From NCBI RefSeq assembly GCF_000619885.1, contig NZ_KK211041.1, forward strand, positions 205,191 through 269,190: 64,000 nucleotides of DNA. Reading direction: 5' to 3'. Within the stretch, counting starts at the first letter, position 1. Each line of letters begins with the position of its first letter. A model generated the notes under the pieces. That model did not search any database. It was not told the origin of the DNA and saw only the letters and a list, made by a program, of their open reading frames with translations. The DNA comes from Balneatrix alpica DSM 16621 (GTDB lineage: Bacteria > Pseudomonadota > Gammaproteobacteria > Pseudomonadales > Balneatricaceae). Shown here piece by piece: positions 1 to 8,648 of the stretch. The position numbers and the translations under genes are program-made.

Positions 1-1
1 C

Positions 2-799
2 GGCCAGTTTAATATCGCCAAGCGTATCCCAGGCAAGGAGGAGTTCTACGAAACCCTGCGTTACTTTTCCCGCCAGATTGAGTTAACCGGCGTGCAGCTG
101 CGCCTGAATACCCGGGTGACGGCGGAGCAACTGTTGGCTGAAGGCTATGATCATATCCTCCTGGCGACTGGTATCGTGCCCCGGACTCCGGCCATTGAGG
201 GGGTGGAGCATCCTAAGGTGCTGAGCTATCTGCAGGTGATGCAGGGGGCAGAAGTCGGGCAGAAGGTGGCGGTGATCGGTGCCGGTGGGATTGGTTTTGA
301 TATCAGCGAATACCTCAGCCATGACCCCAGCCATGGCGATGCCCCCAAGAGCATCAGTGAGTTTATGCAGGAATGGGGGGTGGATATGCAGATGCAGGCC
401 CGTGGTGGCATTGAAGGGATGAAGCCGAGCTTTGCCCCCTCGCCGCGGCAGATCTACCTGCTGCAGCGGAAGAAGTCCAAGGTGGGTAAAAACCTGGGTA
501 AAACCACCGGCTGGGTGCATGTGGCGGATCTGAAAAAGAAAGGTGTGCACTTTGTGGCGGGCTGTGAATACCAGCGTATTGATGATCAGGGTCTGCACCT
601 GTTGGTCAATGGCGAGGAGCAGGTGCTGGAGGTGGATAACATCATTATCTGTGCCGGCCAAGAGTCAGAGCGTAGCCTGGCGCAGGCCTTAGCCGGCCAG
701 CATGATAGTGTGCATCTGATTGGCGGGGCGGATCTGGCTTCCGAGTTGGATGCCAAACGGGCCATTGACCAGGGCACTCGCCTGGCTGTAACCCTCTAA
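2..799 (+). CDS. fadH: 2,4-dienoyl-CoA reductase (NADPH), C-terminal part
   Basis: FadH reduces 2,4-dienoyl-CoA intermediates so that unsaturated fatty acids with even-position double bonds can enter beta-oxidation. Only the last 265 residues are present; the reading frame is already open at base 2 and the N-terminal FMN/4Fe-4S TIM barrel lies outside the window. The visible part opens with GGQFNIAK-type sequence (GQFNIAKRIPGKEEFYETLR), then the dinucleotide-binding fold with VIGAGGIGFD, the conserved LLQRKKSKVGKNLGKTTGW segment and the C-terminal IICAGQE and ELDAKRAIDQGTRLA blocks. All of these match the E. coli protein closely as I recall it. It ends just before an intrinsic terminator and faces the transglutaminase operon tail to tail. 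Confidence 0.95.
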   Translation, partial: GQFNIAKRIPGKEEFYETLRYFSRQIELTGVQLRLNTRVTAEQLLAEGYDHILLATGIVPRTPAIEGVEHPKVLSYLQVMQGAEVGQKVAVIGAGGIGFDISEYLSHDPSHGDAPKSISEFMQEWGVDMQMQARGGIEGMKPSFAPSPRQIYLLQRKKSKVGKNLGKTTGWVHVADLKKKGVHFVAGCEYQRIDDQGLHLLVNGEEQVLEVDNIIICAGQESERSLAQALAGQHDSVHLIGGADLASELDAKRAIDQGTRLAVTL

Positions 800-809
800 C
801 TGAGCTAGC

Positions 810-839
810 AAGCCGGGCAGTGTTGTCCGGCTTTATTTT
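810..839 (+). terminator. Intrinsic terminator of fadH
   Basis: A 10-bp stem (810-819 with 824-833, one G-T pair) closed by a 4-base loop is followed by a T-rich tail, TATTTT. It starts 10 bases after the fadH stop codon and lies between two convergent genes. Confidence 0.8.
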
Positions 840-878
840 CTACGGCACTGCTGCTGCCCTGTTGGGGTAGGGTAGGAA

Positions 879-1772
879 TCAGCTGATCCGCATGACATCC
901 ACTGCGACCTTTAACGCCTGGGTGCCGCCCCCTTCAAAAATCACCCCTCTTAAGGGAGTGACATCGGCATAATCCCGTCCCCAAGCGGTGGTGATATGTT
1001 GCTCCGAGGGCATGATGTCGTTGGTGGGGTCAAATTCAAACCAGCCTTCACCGGGTGAGTAGACCGCAAACCACGCGTGGGAGGCATCTGACCCCACTAG
1101 TTTTTCCTGCCCGGGGGGGGGCAGGGTTTCGAGATAGCCGCTGACATAGCGCGCCGGAAAACCCAGCACCCGCAGGCAGGCAATGGCCAGATGGGCGAAG
1201 TCCTGACAGACCCCTTTGCGATGTTCAAATACCTCCGCCAGTGGTGTGGCCACACTGGAAAAACCTGGATCGTACTTAAAACCTTGGAAAATATGACTGT
1301 TAAAGTCACGTACGCAGGACAGTAACGGACGCTCTGGCTGGAAAAAGGGCTCAGCAAATTCACGTAGCTGTTGGCGCAGGCTGGGGCTGAGCTCCAACAT
1401 CGGCGAGTCGAGGCAGTATTCCAGCGCCTCAATTATCTCCGGCTGTTGCCGTGCCGCCAGCAATTGTTTGGCCTGGGCGCAGCTGATACCTAGATCAAGG
1501 TTAAGGGATTCGCGTCCCTGATCGGTTTCGATCTCACTGATGATCTCGATGCTGAGCAGCTGGTGCGCCTCCTGAATCGAGAAATAGTGCGCATGGTTAC
1601 CAAAGTAATCCAGGCGCGCCTGTTGATAGGCCGGACGTGGGCTGATCTCCAGCCGACTGCTTAAACAGCGCTGGTAGTGGGTATCCCGTGGGGCGAGGTG
1701 GGCCAGGTTGTAGCACAGGGAAACATGGCTGTGATAGCGATACTCGGTCAGATGACGCACCCGGTAGATCAT
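879..1772 (-). CDS. Transglutaminase-like cysteine protease family protein
   Basis: A 297-residue stand-alone protein of the bacterial transglutaminase N-terminal plus transglutaminase-core type. The N-terminal beta domain begins MIYRVRHLTEYRY. The catalytic triad is intact: Cys189 in KGVCQDFAH, His232 in ASHAWFAVY and Asp248 in FDPTND. I chose the ATG at 1772 because it overlaps the stop codon of the upstream fused ATP-grasp/alpha-E gene in an ATGA, and because the family normally starts at this MIYRV-like strand. It is the last gene of a five-gene operon. Members of this family next to ATP-grasp and alpha-E proteins are predicted to cleave or form (iso)peptide or amide bonds. The substrate is unknown and nothing here identifies it. 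Confidence 0.9.
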   Translation of the reverse strand: MIYRVRHLTEYRYHSHVSLCYNLAHLAPRDTHYQRCLSSRLEISPRPAYQQARLDYFGNHAHYFSIQEAHQLLSIEIISEIETDQGRESLNLDLGISCAQAKQLLAARQQPEIIEALEYCLDSPMLELSPSLRQQLREFAEPFFQPERPLLSCVRDFNSHIFQGFKYDPGFSSVATPLAEVFEHRKGVCQDFAHLAIACLRVLGFPARYVSGYLETLPPPGQEKLVGSDASHAWFAVYSPGEGWFEFDPTNDIMPSEQHITTAWGRDYADVTPLRGVIFEGGGTQALKVAVDVMRIS

Positions 1773-4324
1773 AGCTCGCCCTCCCATTGGGAATGCACCA
1801 ACTGTTGCGGCCCAGCGGTGTGGTCGAAGTATTTATCGCTTAATTGGGTGGCAAAGCGCTTCAGGCGGCGATCCAGCAGCTGCGTAAAGGCCTGCAGCTT
1901 GGCACGTTTGCCGGAGGGTTCCTCACTGCTGGCGAGAATGGCCAGATCGGCCAACTGCACCTGACTAAGCGCCTCCAATACCAGACGTTTCTCTGGCGGG
2001 AGTTGGGAGGGCAAGCCCACCGGCTGGGGCAATTCATCCAGATAACGGCGCAACAGTTCCAATTGATAGAGCAATGAGCGTGGATTGCTGGGGTCGACCA
2101 GCAGCAGGTCGAGGCCATGCTCGATTTTAGCGCGGGAGCGGTAGCGACGACGGAAGGAGATCATCGCCTCCATGGTTTGCAGAACCGACTCCAGCATCTG
2201 ATGCTGGGGCAGCTCATCCAGGCGTTCGGTCAGGGTGGCGTTGAGCAGGCTGACAATCTGTAGTGCCCGCTCGGTGCGGCGGCCCATTTCCTGGAATTTC
2301 CAACTCACCCCACGCAACATGCTTTCATTGTTGAGCCCCGCCAGGGCCAACAGGGAAGTCACCAGCGGATCGAGGCTTTCCTCGGCGGCAGAAGGCAATC
2401 CCTCGGCAAAGGCCTGATCCAGTTCTTTTAAGTGATCGCGCAGGTCATTGACGATGCGACGGGTATCCGCCGACAACATTTCCTTCACTTCTTCAGTGCA
2501 GTTCAGTAAGGCATTGAGGGTAGCGCGGATGGAGTTGGGTTGCTTGGCATCCAACACATATTGGATCAACTCTGCTTCACTGAATGTCGCGTCCGTCTGG
2601 GGCGCAATCTGACCGGAAAGGGCGCGATACAGCATCGCCATGCCCTGTTCCGGCAGGGGATCAAGGTTATTCAGTTGCAGCAGCAGGGTGCGCATTAACC
2701 GCAGGCTGGCCTCGGCCCGCTCAGCATAGCGACCGAGCCAGAAGAAGTTTTCCAGTACCCGGCTGGGCAGAATCACCTGTTGAGCCACGTCCTGGAAAGG
2801 CGTGCTGGCGCTGCTGGCGCCCAGTACTTGCTCATGCTCGTCCGCCAGTACCCAGGTGTCCTTACTGACCGGGCTGCCTTGGCTTTTCACCAGTGACTGT
2901 TGATCCGAGAGCCCTACTCGGGTCAGGCCTCCAGCCATCAGGGTGTAGCTGTCCTGATAGGCAACGGCAAAGGTACGCAGCAGGGCCGGGCGGGAGTGCA
3001 GCTGTTGCTCATGCCAGGTAGGCACATGGGAGGCAGCCAGGTATGGCTGGGCCACATACTGATGGGGGGCGCGCTCAATTGCTGCTAATACCCGCTGTTG
3101 GTCTTTTTCGCTGAGGCGATGGCCATAGATGCTGGGCTTATGGGAGTGGCGTACCGCCGGCTTGATGATCAGATCCTGTAGGTTGCTTTCCACATAGGCG
3201 CGGTCTTCTGCATCACCACACCACCAGGTTTGTACCGAGCCGAGCTTGGGCTCATGGCCGAGTAGAAAACGGCTGATCTGCGGCAGGAATTTCAGCAGCG
3301 CCGGGGTTTCCAGCACCCCGGATCCCAGCGGATTGCTCACTACCACATTACCCGCCCGCACCACTTCCAGCAGTCCAGGTACGCCATGCAGGGAGTTGGA
3401 GCTCAGCTCCACCTGATCGCAGTGATGATCCACCACAAAGCGCAGAATGACATCGACACGGATCAGACCGTGCAGGGATTTCAGCCAGACATGGCCATTG
3501 CGCACACTGAGATCACCCCCTTGTACCAGGGGATACCCCAGGTAGTTGGACAGGTAGGCATGCTCGAAATAGGACTCGTTATAGGCGCCGGGTGTCAGTA
3601 CCACGATCAGCGGGCTTTCGGTCTTTTTCGGTGCCAGATCGCTGAGGGTGTGTTTGAGGGTCTGGAAAAAGTGCGACAGCCGGTGCACCCGCTGGTTGCG
3701 ATAAAGCAGGGGCATCACCTTGGAGCAAACGATGCGGTTCTCTAGGGCGAAGCCGGAACCATTGGGGGTCTGGGTGCGGTCGCCAATCACTTGGAATTGG
3801 CCGTTTGGTGCCCGGGCCAGATCGGCGGCATGTAGCACCAATTGCGGACTTTGGCTGTTAAACAAACCCTGGCAAGCGCGTAAAAAACCGGGATGGCCGT
3901 AGAGGATTTCCGCCGGCAGGATGCCCTCCTGCAGCAGCAAACGGGGACCATAGAAGTCTTTCAGAATCAGATCGAACAGCTGTGCCCGTTCAATCAGCCC
4001 TGCCTCCAGCTGATGCCATTCCTGGCTATCAATCAGATTGGGTAGCACATCCAGCGCCCAGGGCTGCTGGGCAAAGGAATCAGCGGAGAGGTTATAGGTG
4101 GCGCCATCATCGCGCAGAATGTGCTGGGCTTTCTTCTGCCGCTCAGCCAGCACACTGTTGCCCATCTGGCTAATCGCCTCATAGAGGAACTGCCAATGCT
4201 GGCGAGGCTGGCCGCCCGCGGCGAAGGCTTCGTCGAAGCTACCCGCTACGCCAGGATACCAGCCTGGCTGGCTGGCATCCTGAGTGGGTAGATTGGGCTG
4301 GGAGGGTAACTCCGTCATGGGCAT
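1769..4324 (-). CDS. Fused circularly permuted type 2 ATP-grasp and alpha-E protein
   Basis: At 851 residues this is a fusion of the two proteins that the same operon also encodes separately. Roughly residues 60-490 are a circularly permuted ATP-grasp ligase, with HPGFLRACQG, LENRIVCSKVMPLL, VVLTPGAYNESYFEHAYL and LMAGGLTRVG. Roughly residues 520-840 are an alpha-helical alpha-E domain (VLENFFWLGRYAERAEASLRLMR, then SFRRRYRSRA). ATP-grasp enzymes join a carboxylate to an amine through an acyl phosphate. Compared with the stand-alone copy, the glycine-rich nucleotide loop ESGGYGM is replaced by RHSHKPSIYG, and NSSQGGGSKDTW by VKSQGSPVSKDTW, so this half may bind a different substrate or act as a partner subunit. 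A second in-frame ATG at 4318 sits at a better distance from a weak GTGG and may be the real start. It overlaps the next gene by 4 bases. Confidence 0.9.
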   Translation of the reverse strand: MPMTELPSQPNLPTQDASQPGWYPGVAGSFDEAFAAGGQPRQHWQFLYEAISQMGNSVLAERQKKAQHILRDDGATYNLSADSFAQQPWALDVLPNLIDSQEWHQLEAGLIERAQLFDLILKDFYGPRLLLQEGILPAEILYGHPGFLRACQGLFNSQSPQLVLHAADLARAPNGQFQVIGDRTQTPNGSGFALENRIVCSKVMPLLYRNQRVHRLSHFFQTLKHTLSDLAPKKTESPLIVVLTPGAYNESYFEHAYLSNYLGYPLVQGGDLSVRNGHVWLKSLHGLIRVDVILRFVVDHHCDQVELSSNSLHGVPGLLEVVRAGNVVVSNPLGSGVLETPALLKFLPQISRFLLGHEPKLGSVQTWWCGDAEDRAYVESNLQDLIIKPAVRHSHKPSIYGHRLSEKDQQRVLAAIERAPHQYVAQPYLAASHVPTWHEQQLHSRPALLRTFAVAYQDSYTLMAGGLTRVGLSDQQSLVKSQGSPVSKDTWVLADEHEQVLGASSASTPFQDVAQQVILPSRVLENFFWLGRYAERAEASLRLMRTLLLQLNNLDPLPEQGMAMLYRALSGQIAPQTDATFSEAELIQYVLDAKQPNSIRATLNALLNCTEEVKEMLSADTRRIVNDLRDHLKELDQAFAEGLPSAAEESLDPLVTSLLALAGLNNESMLRGVSWKFQEMGRRTERALQIVSLLNATLTERLDELPQHQMLESVLQTMEAMISFRRRYRSRAKIEHGLDLLLVDPSNPRSLLYQLELLRRYLDELPQPVGLPSQLPPEKRLVLEALSQVQLADLAILASSEEPSGKRAKLQAFTQLLDRRLKRFATQLSDKYFDHTAGPQQLVHSQWEGEL

Positions 4325-4354
4325 CCACTACTACATAAGATTTGAAGCTGACAT

Positions 4355-7300
4355 TTAGCCGCCTTTATAGGGACGGCGCAAATCTAATGTATGCGGATAT
4401 TCTCCAGCGGGTTCCTCTGGCGGGGGAGCCATCGGCACCGGTTGGCGTTGATGGGGGAAGAACTGGCGGATTGCGCTGAATTCCGGCGGTGGGCTGAAGT
4501 GGCCCTGGCTAAATCCGCCTTCCTCAAAGCGTTTGACCCGGCGAGCTTCGGCTTCGTTGCCATTGACCGGCAAGGTGTCGTAATTGCGTCCACCAGGGTG
4601 GGAGACATGGTAGCTGCAACCGCCAATCGACAGGCCATTCCAGCTATCCACCAGATCAAATACTAGCGGGGTATGGACGCCAATGGTGGGGTGCAGGGCA
4701 GAAGGGGGTTGCCAGGCACGATAGCGCACTGCTCCGACATATTCCCCCTGGCGTCCGGTACTGCGTAGCGGCACCCGGCGACCATTGCAGCAGAGTACGT
4801 GGCGGCCGTCGGTCAGGCCACTTAGCTTGACCTGCAAGCGCTCTACTGAGGAGTCGACATAGCGGGCGGTACCAAAGCTGGAGATTTCTTCTCCCAGCAC
4901 ATGCCAGGGTTCAATCGCCCAACGCAGTTCCAGCTCGATATCGTCAATCTGTACCCGGCCATAGTGGGGGAAGCGGAACTCCTCAAAGGGCGCCAGCCAC
5001 TCCAGCTGGAAGGGAATGCCATGCTGCTGCAGATCCTGCACCACCTCTTTAATATCCGCCCAGACATAGTGCGGTAGCATAAAGCGGTCATGTAAATTGG
5101 TGCCCCAACGTACCAGGGGCTGGCGATAAGGGGTTTGCCAGAAGCGCGCCACCAGTGCCCGTAGTAACAGGGTTTGTACCAGTGCCATCTGTGGATGTGG
5201 CGGCATTTCAAAACCACGAAACTCCAATAATCCCTGACGACCACTGGCGCTGCCGGCGGCGTAGAGTTTGTCGATACAGAACTCAGAGCGATGGGTGTTG
5301 CCGGTAATGTCGATCAGCAGATTGCGCATTAGTCGATCCACTAACCAGGGTTGCTGGACCAGGCCCTCAGGCATTTGAGCGAAGGCGATTTCCAGCTCAT
5401 ACAGCATCTCATCCCGTCCCTCATCCACCCGGGGTGCCTGGGAAGTGGGGCCGATAAACATGCCGGAGAACAGGTACGACAGGCCAGGATGATGCTGCCA
5501 GAAGGTTACCAGGCTACGCAGTAAGTCCGGCCGGCGCAGTAAGGGGCTATCCGCCGGGGTGCGCCCCCCCAGGGTGATATGGTTGCCACCGCCGGTGCCA
5601 CTGTGGCGGCCATCGAGCATAAATTTCTCGGTGCCGAGACGAGCCTGATGGGCCTGCTCGTACAGGGTCTGGGTATGGTGCACCAGTTCCTGCCAGTTGC
5701 TGGAGGGGTGGATATTGACCTCAATCACCCCCGGGTCCGGGGTGATCTGGAAGCGTTGCAGGCGGTCATCCTTGGGTGGCTCGTAGCCTTCCAAAATCAC
5801 CGGTAAGCCCAGCTTGGCGGCGCAGGCTTCAATTTGCCCCAACAAGTGCACATAGGGCTCCAGCTGATTCAGCGGTGGTAAAAACAGGTGCAGCTTGCCC
5901 TCTCGGGGCTCAATACAGAGCGCGGTACGGATCACCTCTTTGGCGCCGATTTGTTGCGGGTCCGCTGGCGGCATCAGGGTGCGTGGGTCCTGGCCTGCCG
6001 GTTGGGATGAAGCCAGGGGCTGGTGCGGGGCAAAGGGGTCCGGCTCGGGTTCCTGTTCGCGTTCCTCCGGGCTGAGCCAGGGCAGGGAGGCAAGCGGCAG
6101 GCGATAGCCCAGCGGCGAATCACCGGGAATGAGGGTGAGCAGGTCATGGCGGGTGGGCCAGGGGGAGCTGATCCAGCGTTGTTGCTGGGGATGCCACTGT
6201 AACGGCAACACATAGCCACTGGCTTGGTTGAGGCCACGGCTGAGCAGGCGGGCCAAGCGCTTGCGCTCCAATGCATCCGCCAAATCGGCCTTGCGCGGGT
6301 CGACATTGGCGGGCAGTTGTTGCTCCTTCCACAGGTAATAGAGGCTGTCCTCGTAGGCGGGTAACAGATAGTCCGTTGCCAGTCCCAGTTGCTGGCACAG
6401 TTGTTGGCCAAATTCCAGGCCGTGCTCAATGCCGTGGCGATAATCCTGATCCACCCGTGCCAGCAGGGATTTATCCTGCCACAGCGGTTGGCCATCGGTG
6501 CGCCAGAAGCAGCTCAGGGCCCAGCGTGGCACCTCTTCACCGGGATACCATTTGCCCTGGCCGTAGTGCAGCACGCCGTTGGGGGCAAACTGCTGGCGCA
6601 GGCGTAGCAACAGGTCTTTGGCCAGTCGCAGCTTATCGGCTCCCAGGGCGTGGGTGTTCCACTGGGCGGAGTCCATATCGTCGATGGAGATAAAGGTGGG
6701 CTCACCCCCCATGGTCAGGCGTACATCCTGTTGCTCCAGGCGCTGATCCACCGCATGGCCGAGGGCAAGAATATTTTGCCACTGCTCTTCGCTGTAGGGC
6801 TTGGTGACCCTTGGATCTTCGAGGATACGGGTGACCTTGTTGGAGAACTCAAACTCGGTTTCGCATTGATCGGTAAAGCCGGTAATGGGGGCGGCGGAGA
6901 TGGGGTCAGGGGTGCAGCAAAGGGGGATGTGGCCTTCCCCCGCCAGCAGGCCGGAGGTGGGGTCGAGGCCGATCCAGCCTGCCCCGGGAATGTACACCTC
7001 ACACCAGGCATGCAGGTCAGTGAAGTCTTGCTCCGGGCCGGAGGGGCCATCCAGGGCCTTAACATCGGCGGACAGTTGCACCAGGTAGCCGGAGGCAAAG
7101 CGTGCCGCCAGGCCAAGGTGACGCAACAATTGCACCATTAGCCAGGCACTGTCGCGGCAGGAGCCTTTGCCCAGGCTGAGGGTTTCTTCACAGCTTTGGA
7201 TACCGGGCTCCATGCGGATGCCGTACTGAATCAGTTGGCTCAGGCGGATATTGAGATCGACCAAAAAGTCGATCATGGCGCGTTTTTCCCGGCTGACACT

Positions 7301-7696
7301 GTCGATCAGGGCGGACATCTTTGCCCCGGCCTCTTCGCACTCCAGATAGGGAATCAGCTCTTTCCGCAGTTGGGCGTCATAGCGAAAAGGGAAGTGCTCG
7401 GCATAGCTTTCGATAAAGAAGTCGAAGGGGTTGATCACCGTCATATCGGCAATCACCTCCACCGCCACGCTCAGCTCCTTGGTTTTTTCCGGAAACACCA
7501 GGCGAGCCTGATAGTTGCCGAAGGGGTCCTGCTGCCAATTGATAAAGTGCTGTTCGGGGGTGACCTTTAATGAATAGGCATGGATATGGGTACGGGAGTG
7601 GGGCGCGGGTCGCAGGCGTAAAATATGCGGGGAGAGGTTCACCAGACGGTCAAACTTATAGGTGGTGACGTGTTGCAGTGCTACCCGAATGGTCAT
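4355..7696 (-). CDS. Transglutaminase and DUF2126 putative amidoligase fusion
   Basis: This 1113-residue protein has two parts. Residues 1-260 form a transglutaminase domain with an intact triad: Cys180 in GKGSCRDSAW, His229 in TDLHAWCEVY, Asp245 in GLDPTSG. The remaining ~800 residues are the DUF2126 region, which is annotated in Pfam as a putative amidoligase related to the glutamine-synthetase fold. Conserved-looking blocks include TMGGEPTFISIDDMD, HYGQGKWYPGEEVPRW, LDGRHSGTGGGNHITLGG and LLEFRGFEMPPHPQMA. Start and stop are clear: the ATG at 7696 overlaps the alpha-E stop codon in ATGA. It is the central and largest gene of the operon. A role in building or trimming an amide-linked peptide is inferred from family and neighbours; no substrate is known. 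Confidence 0.92.
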   Translation of the reverse strand: MTIRVALQHVTTYKFDRLVNLSPHILRLRPAPHSRTHIHAYSLKVTPEQHFINWQQDPFGNYQARLVFPEKTKELSVAVEVIADMTVINPFDFFIESYAEHFPFRYDAQLRKELIPYLECEEAGAKMSALIDSVSREKRAMIDFLVDLNIRLSQLIQYGIRMEPGIQSCEETLSLGKGSCRDSAWLMVQLLRHLGLAARFASGYLVQLSADVKALDGPSGPEQDFTDLHAWCEVYIPGAGWIGLDPTSGLLAGEGHIPLCCTPDPISAAPITGFTDQCETEFEFSNKVTRILEDPRVTKPYSEEQWQNILALGHAVDQRLEQQDVRLTMGGEPTFISIDDMDSAQWNTHALGADKLRLAKDLLLRLRQQFAPNGVLHYGQGKWYPGEEVPRWALSCFWRTDGQPLWQDKSLLARVDQDYRHGIEHGLEFGQQLCQQLGLATDYLLPAYEDSLYYLWKEQQLPANVDPRKADLADALERKRLARLLSRGLNQASGYVLPLQWHPQQQRWISSPWPTRHDLLTLIPGDSPLGYRLPLASLPWLSPEEREQEPEPDPFAPHQPLASSQPAGQDPRTLMPPADPQQIGAKEVIRTALCIEPREGKLHLFLPPLNQLEPYVHLLGQIEACAAKLGLPVILEGYEPPKDDRLQRFQITPDPGVIEVNIHPSSNWQELVHHTQTLYEQAHQARLGTEKFMLDGRHSGTGGGNHITLGGRTPADSPLLRRPDLLRSLVTFWQHHPGLSYLFSGMFIGPTSQAPRVDEGRDEMLYELEIAFAQMPEGLVQQPWLVDRLMRNLLIDITGNTHRSEFCIDKLYAAGSASGRQGLLEFRGFEMPPHPQMALVQTLLLRALVARFWQTPYRQPLVRWGTNLHDRFMLPHYVWADIKEVVQDLQQHGIPFQLEWLAPFEEFRFPHYGRVQIDDIELELRWAIEPWHVLGEEISSFGTARYVDSSVERLQVKLSGLTDGRHVLCCNGRRVPLRSTGRQGEYVGAVRYRAWQPPSALHPTIGVHTPLVFDLVDSWNGLSIGGCSYHVSHPGGRNYDTLPVNGNEAEARRVKRFEEGGFSQGHFSPPPEFSAIRQFFPHQRQPVPMAPPPEEPAGEYPHTLDLRRPYKGG

Positions 7697-8646
7697 GCCT
7701 TGCCACCTCCATTGCGGGAGTCAAAGTTAAACCAGGTGCGGGTAATGCAGCTATGCAGGTCGGCGAGCTGCAGTTGCAGATCATTAAGGTAGTCGTGGAA
7801 GTCGGCACCAAAATCGAGCTGTTCATCCACCGCATAACGGCTGGCGGCCAGCTTTTTCAGTTCCGGCAGGACTTCCTCCCCGTGGGGTAGTTTGAGGGTG
7901 GCCTGGCGCATCATCTCGGTACAGAACTGCAGGGTCCGCGGGAAGTGCGGGTCTTCCAGCAGATAGTGGGCAACCTGGTTGCCCCGTACCGAGGTGCGTA
8001 CCGCACGGCGGTAGTTGAGGTAACCACTGAGGGAGCGCAGCACATTGCCCCAGATGACCTGGGCGAGATTGGTGCTGTTGCCCTCATTGGGTTGCATCAG
8101 AATGCTGGCGCCGGCATCGAGGATACGGGTGGTCATGTCGGCTCGCTCCAGGTTGCGGCCCAGCATGACGAACTGCCAGGCCGCATCGCGGCTCATTTCG
8201 CCGCTCAGCAGGCCGTTGATCTGCTGGCAGCCTTTGATGACTTCATCAAGGTAGACATGGCGCTGACTGCGGTTGATACCGTAGTTGATATTGTTGTTGG
8301 CGTAGAGATCCAGCTCGTTAATCAGCTCCCAGGTATCCTGAGGCACCACATCGCGGGTGGTGCGGATGTTCTCGCGGATCATCTTGAGGGAGGACAGCAT
8401 GGAGCTGGGGTTAGTGTCATCGGCGAGGGTGAACTTCACCACATTGCGCTCGTCCCGCACCTTGTAGCGTTCGTTAAACAAATCTTCGCCACTGTTGATG
8501 GTGACCAGGTTAAACCAGCTGATATTGATGTCCCGTGGCAGGTCGAACAACAGGTTGTCATAGACGCTGACCAGACGGGCGGTGTTCTCTACCCGTTCTA
8601 AATAACGGGCGCTCCAGTAAATACGCTCGGCTACAGTCGACAGCAT
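7693..8646 (-). CDS. Alpha-E domain protein (DUF403)
   Basis: A 317-residue all-helical alpha-E protein, beginning MLSTVAERIYWSARYLERVENTARLVSVYDNLL and containing the family segments FVMLGRNLERADMTTRILDAG and YLNYRRAVRTSVRGNQVAHYLLEDPHFPRTLQ. Alpha-E proteins have no known catalytic residues and nearly always sit beside a circularly permuted ATP-grasp protein, so they are thought to be its partner. A GGAGG ribosome-binding site sits 6 bases before the ATG, inside the last codons of the upstream ATP-grasp gene. The gene overlaps the next one by 4 bases, which suggests translational coupling. Confidence 0.92.
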   Translation of the reverse strand: MLSTVAERIYWSARYLERVENTARLVSVYDNLLFDLPRDINISWFNLVTINSGEDLFNERYKVRDERNVVKFTLADDTNPSSMLSSLKMIRENIRTTRDVVPQDTWELINELDLYANNNINYGINRSQRHVYLDEVIKGCQQINGLLSGEMSRDAAWQFVMLGRNLERADMTTRILDAGASILMQPNEGNSTNLAQVIWGNVLRSLSGYLNYRRAVRTSVRGNQVAHYLLEDPHFPRTLQFCTEMMRQATLKLPHGEEVLPELKKLAASRYAVDEQLDFGADFHDYLNDLQLQLADLHSCITRTWFNFDSRNGGGKA

Positions 8647-8648
8647 GG

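Noticed and set aside
7945-8601. 218-codon open frame on the plus strand
   Set aside because: Antisense to the alpha-E gene, whose protein is clearly family-like; this translation has no recognisable motif and no ribosome site.
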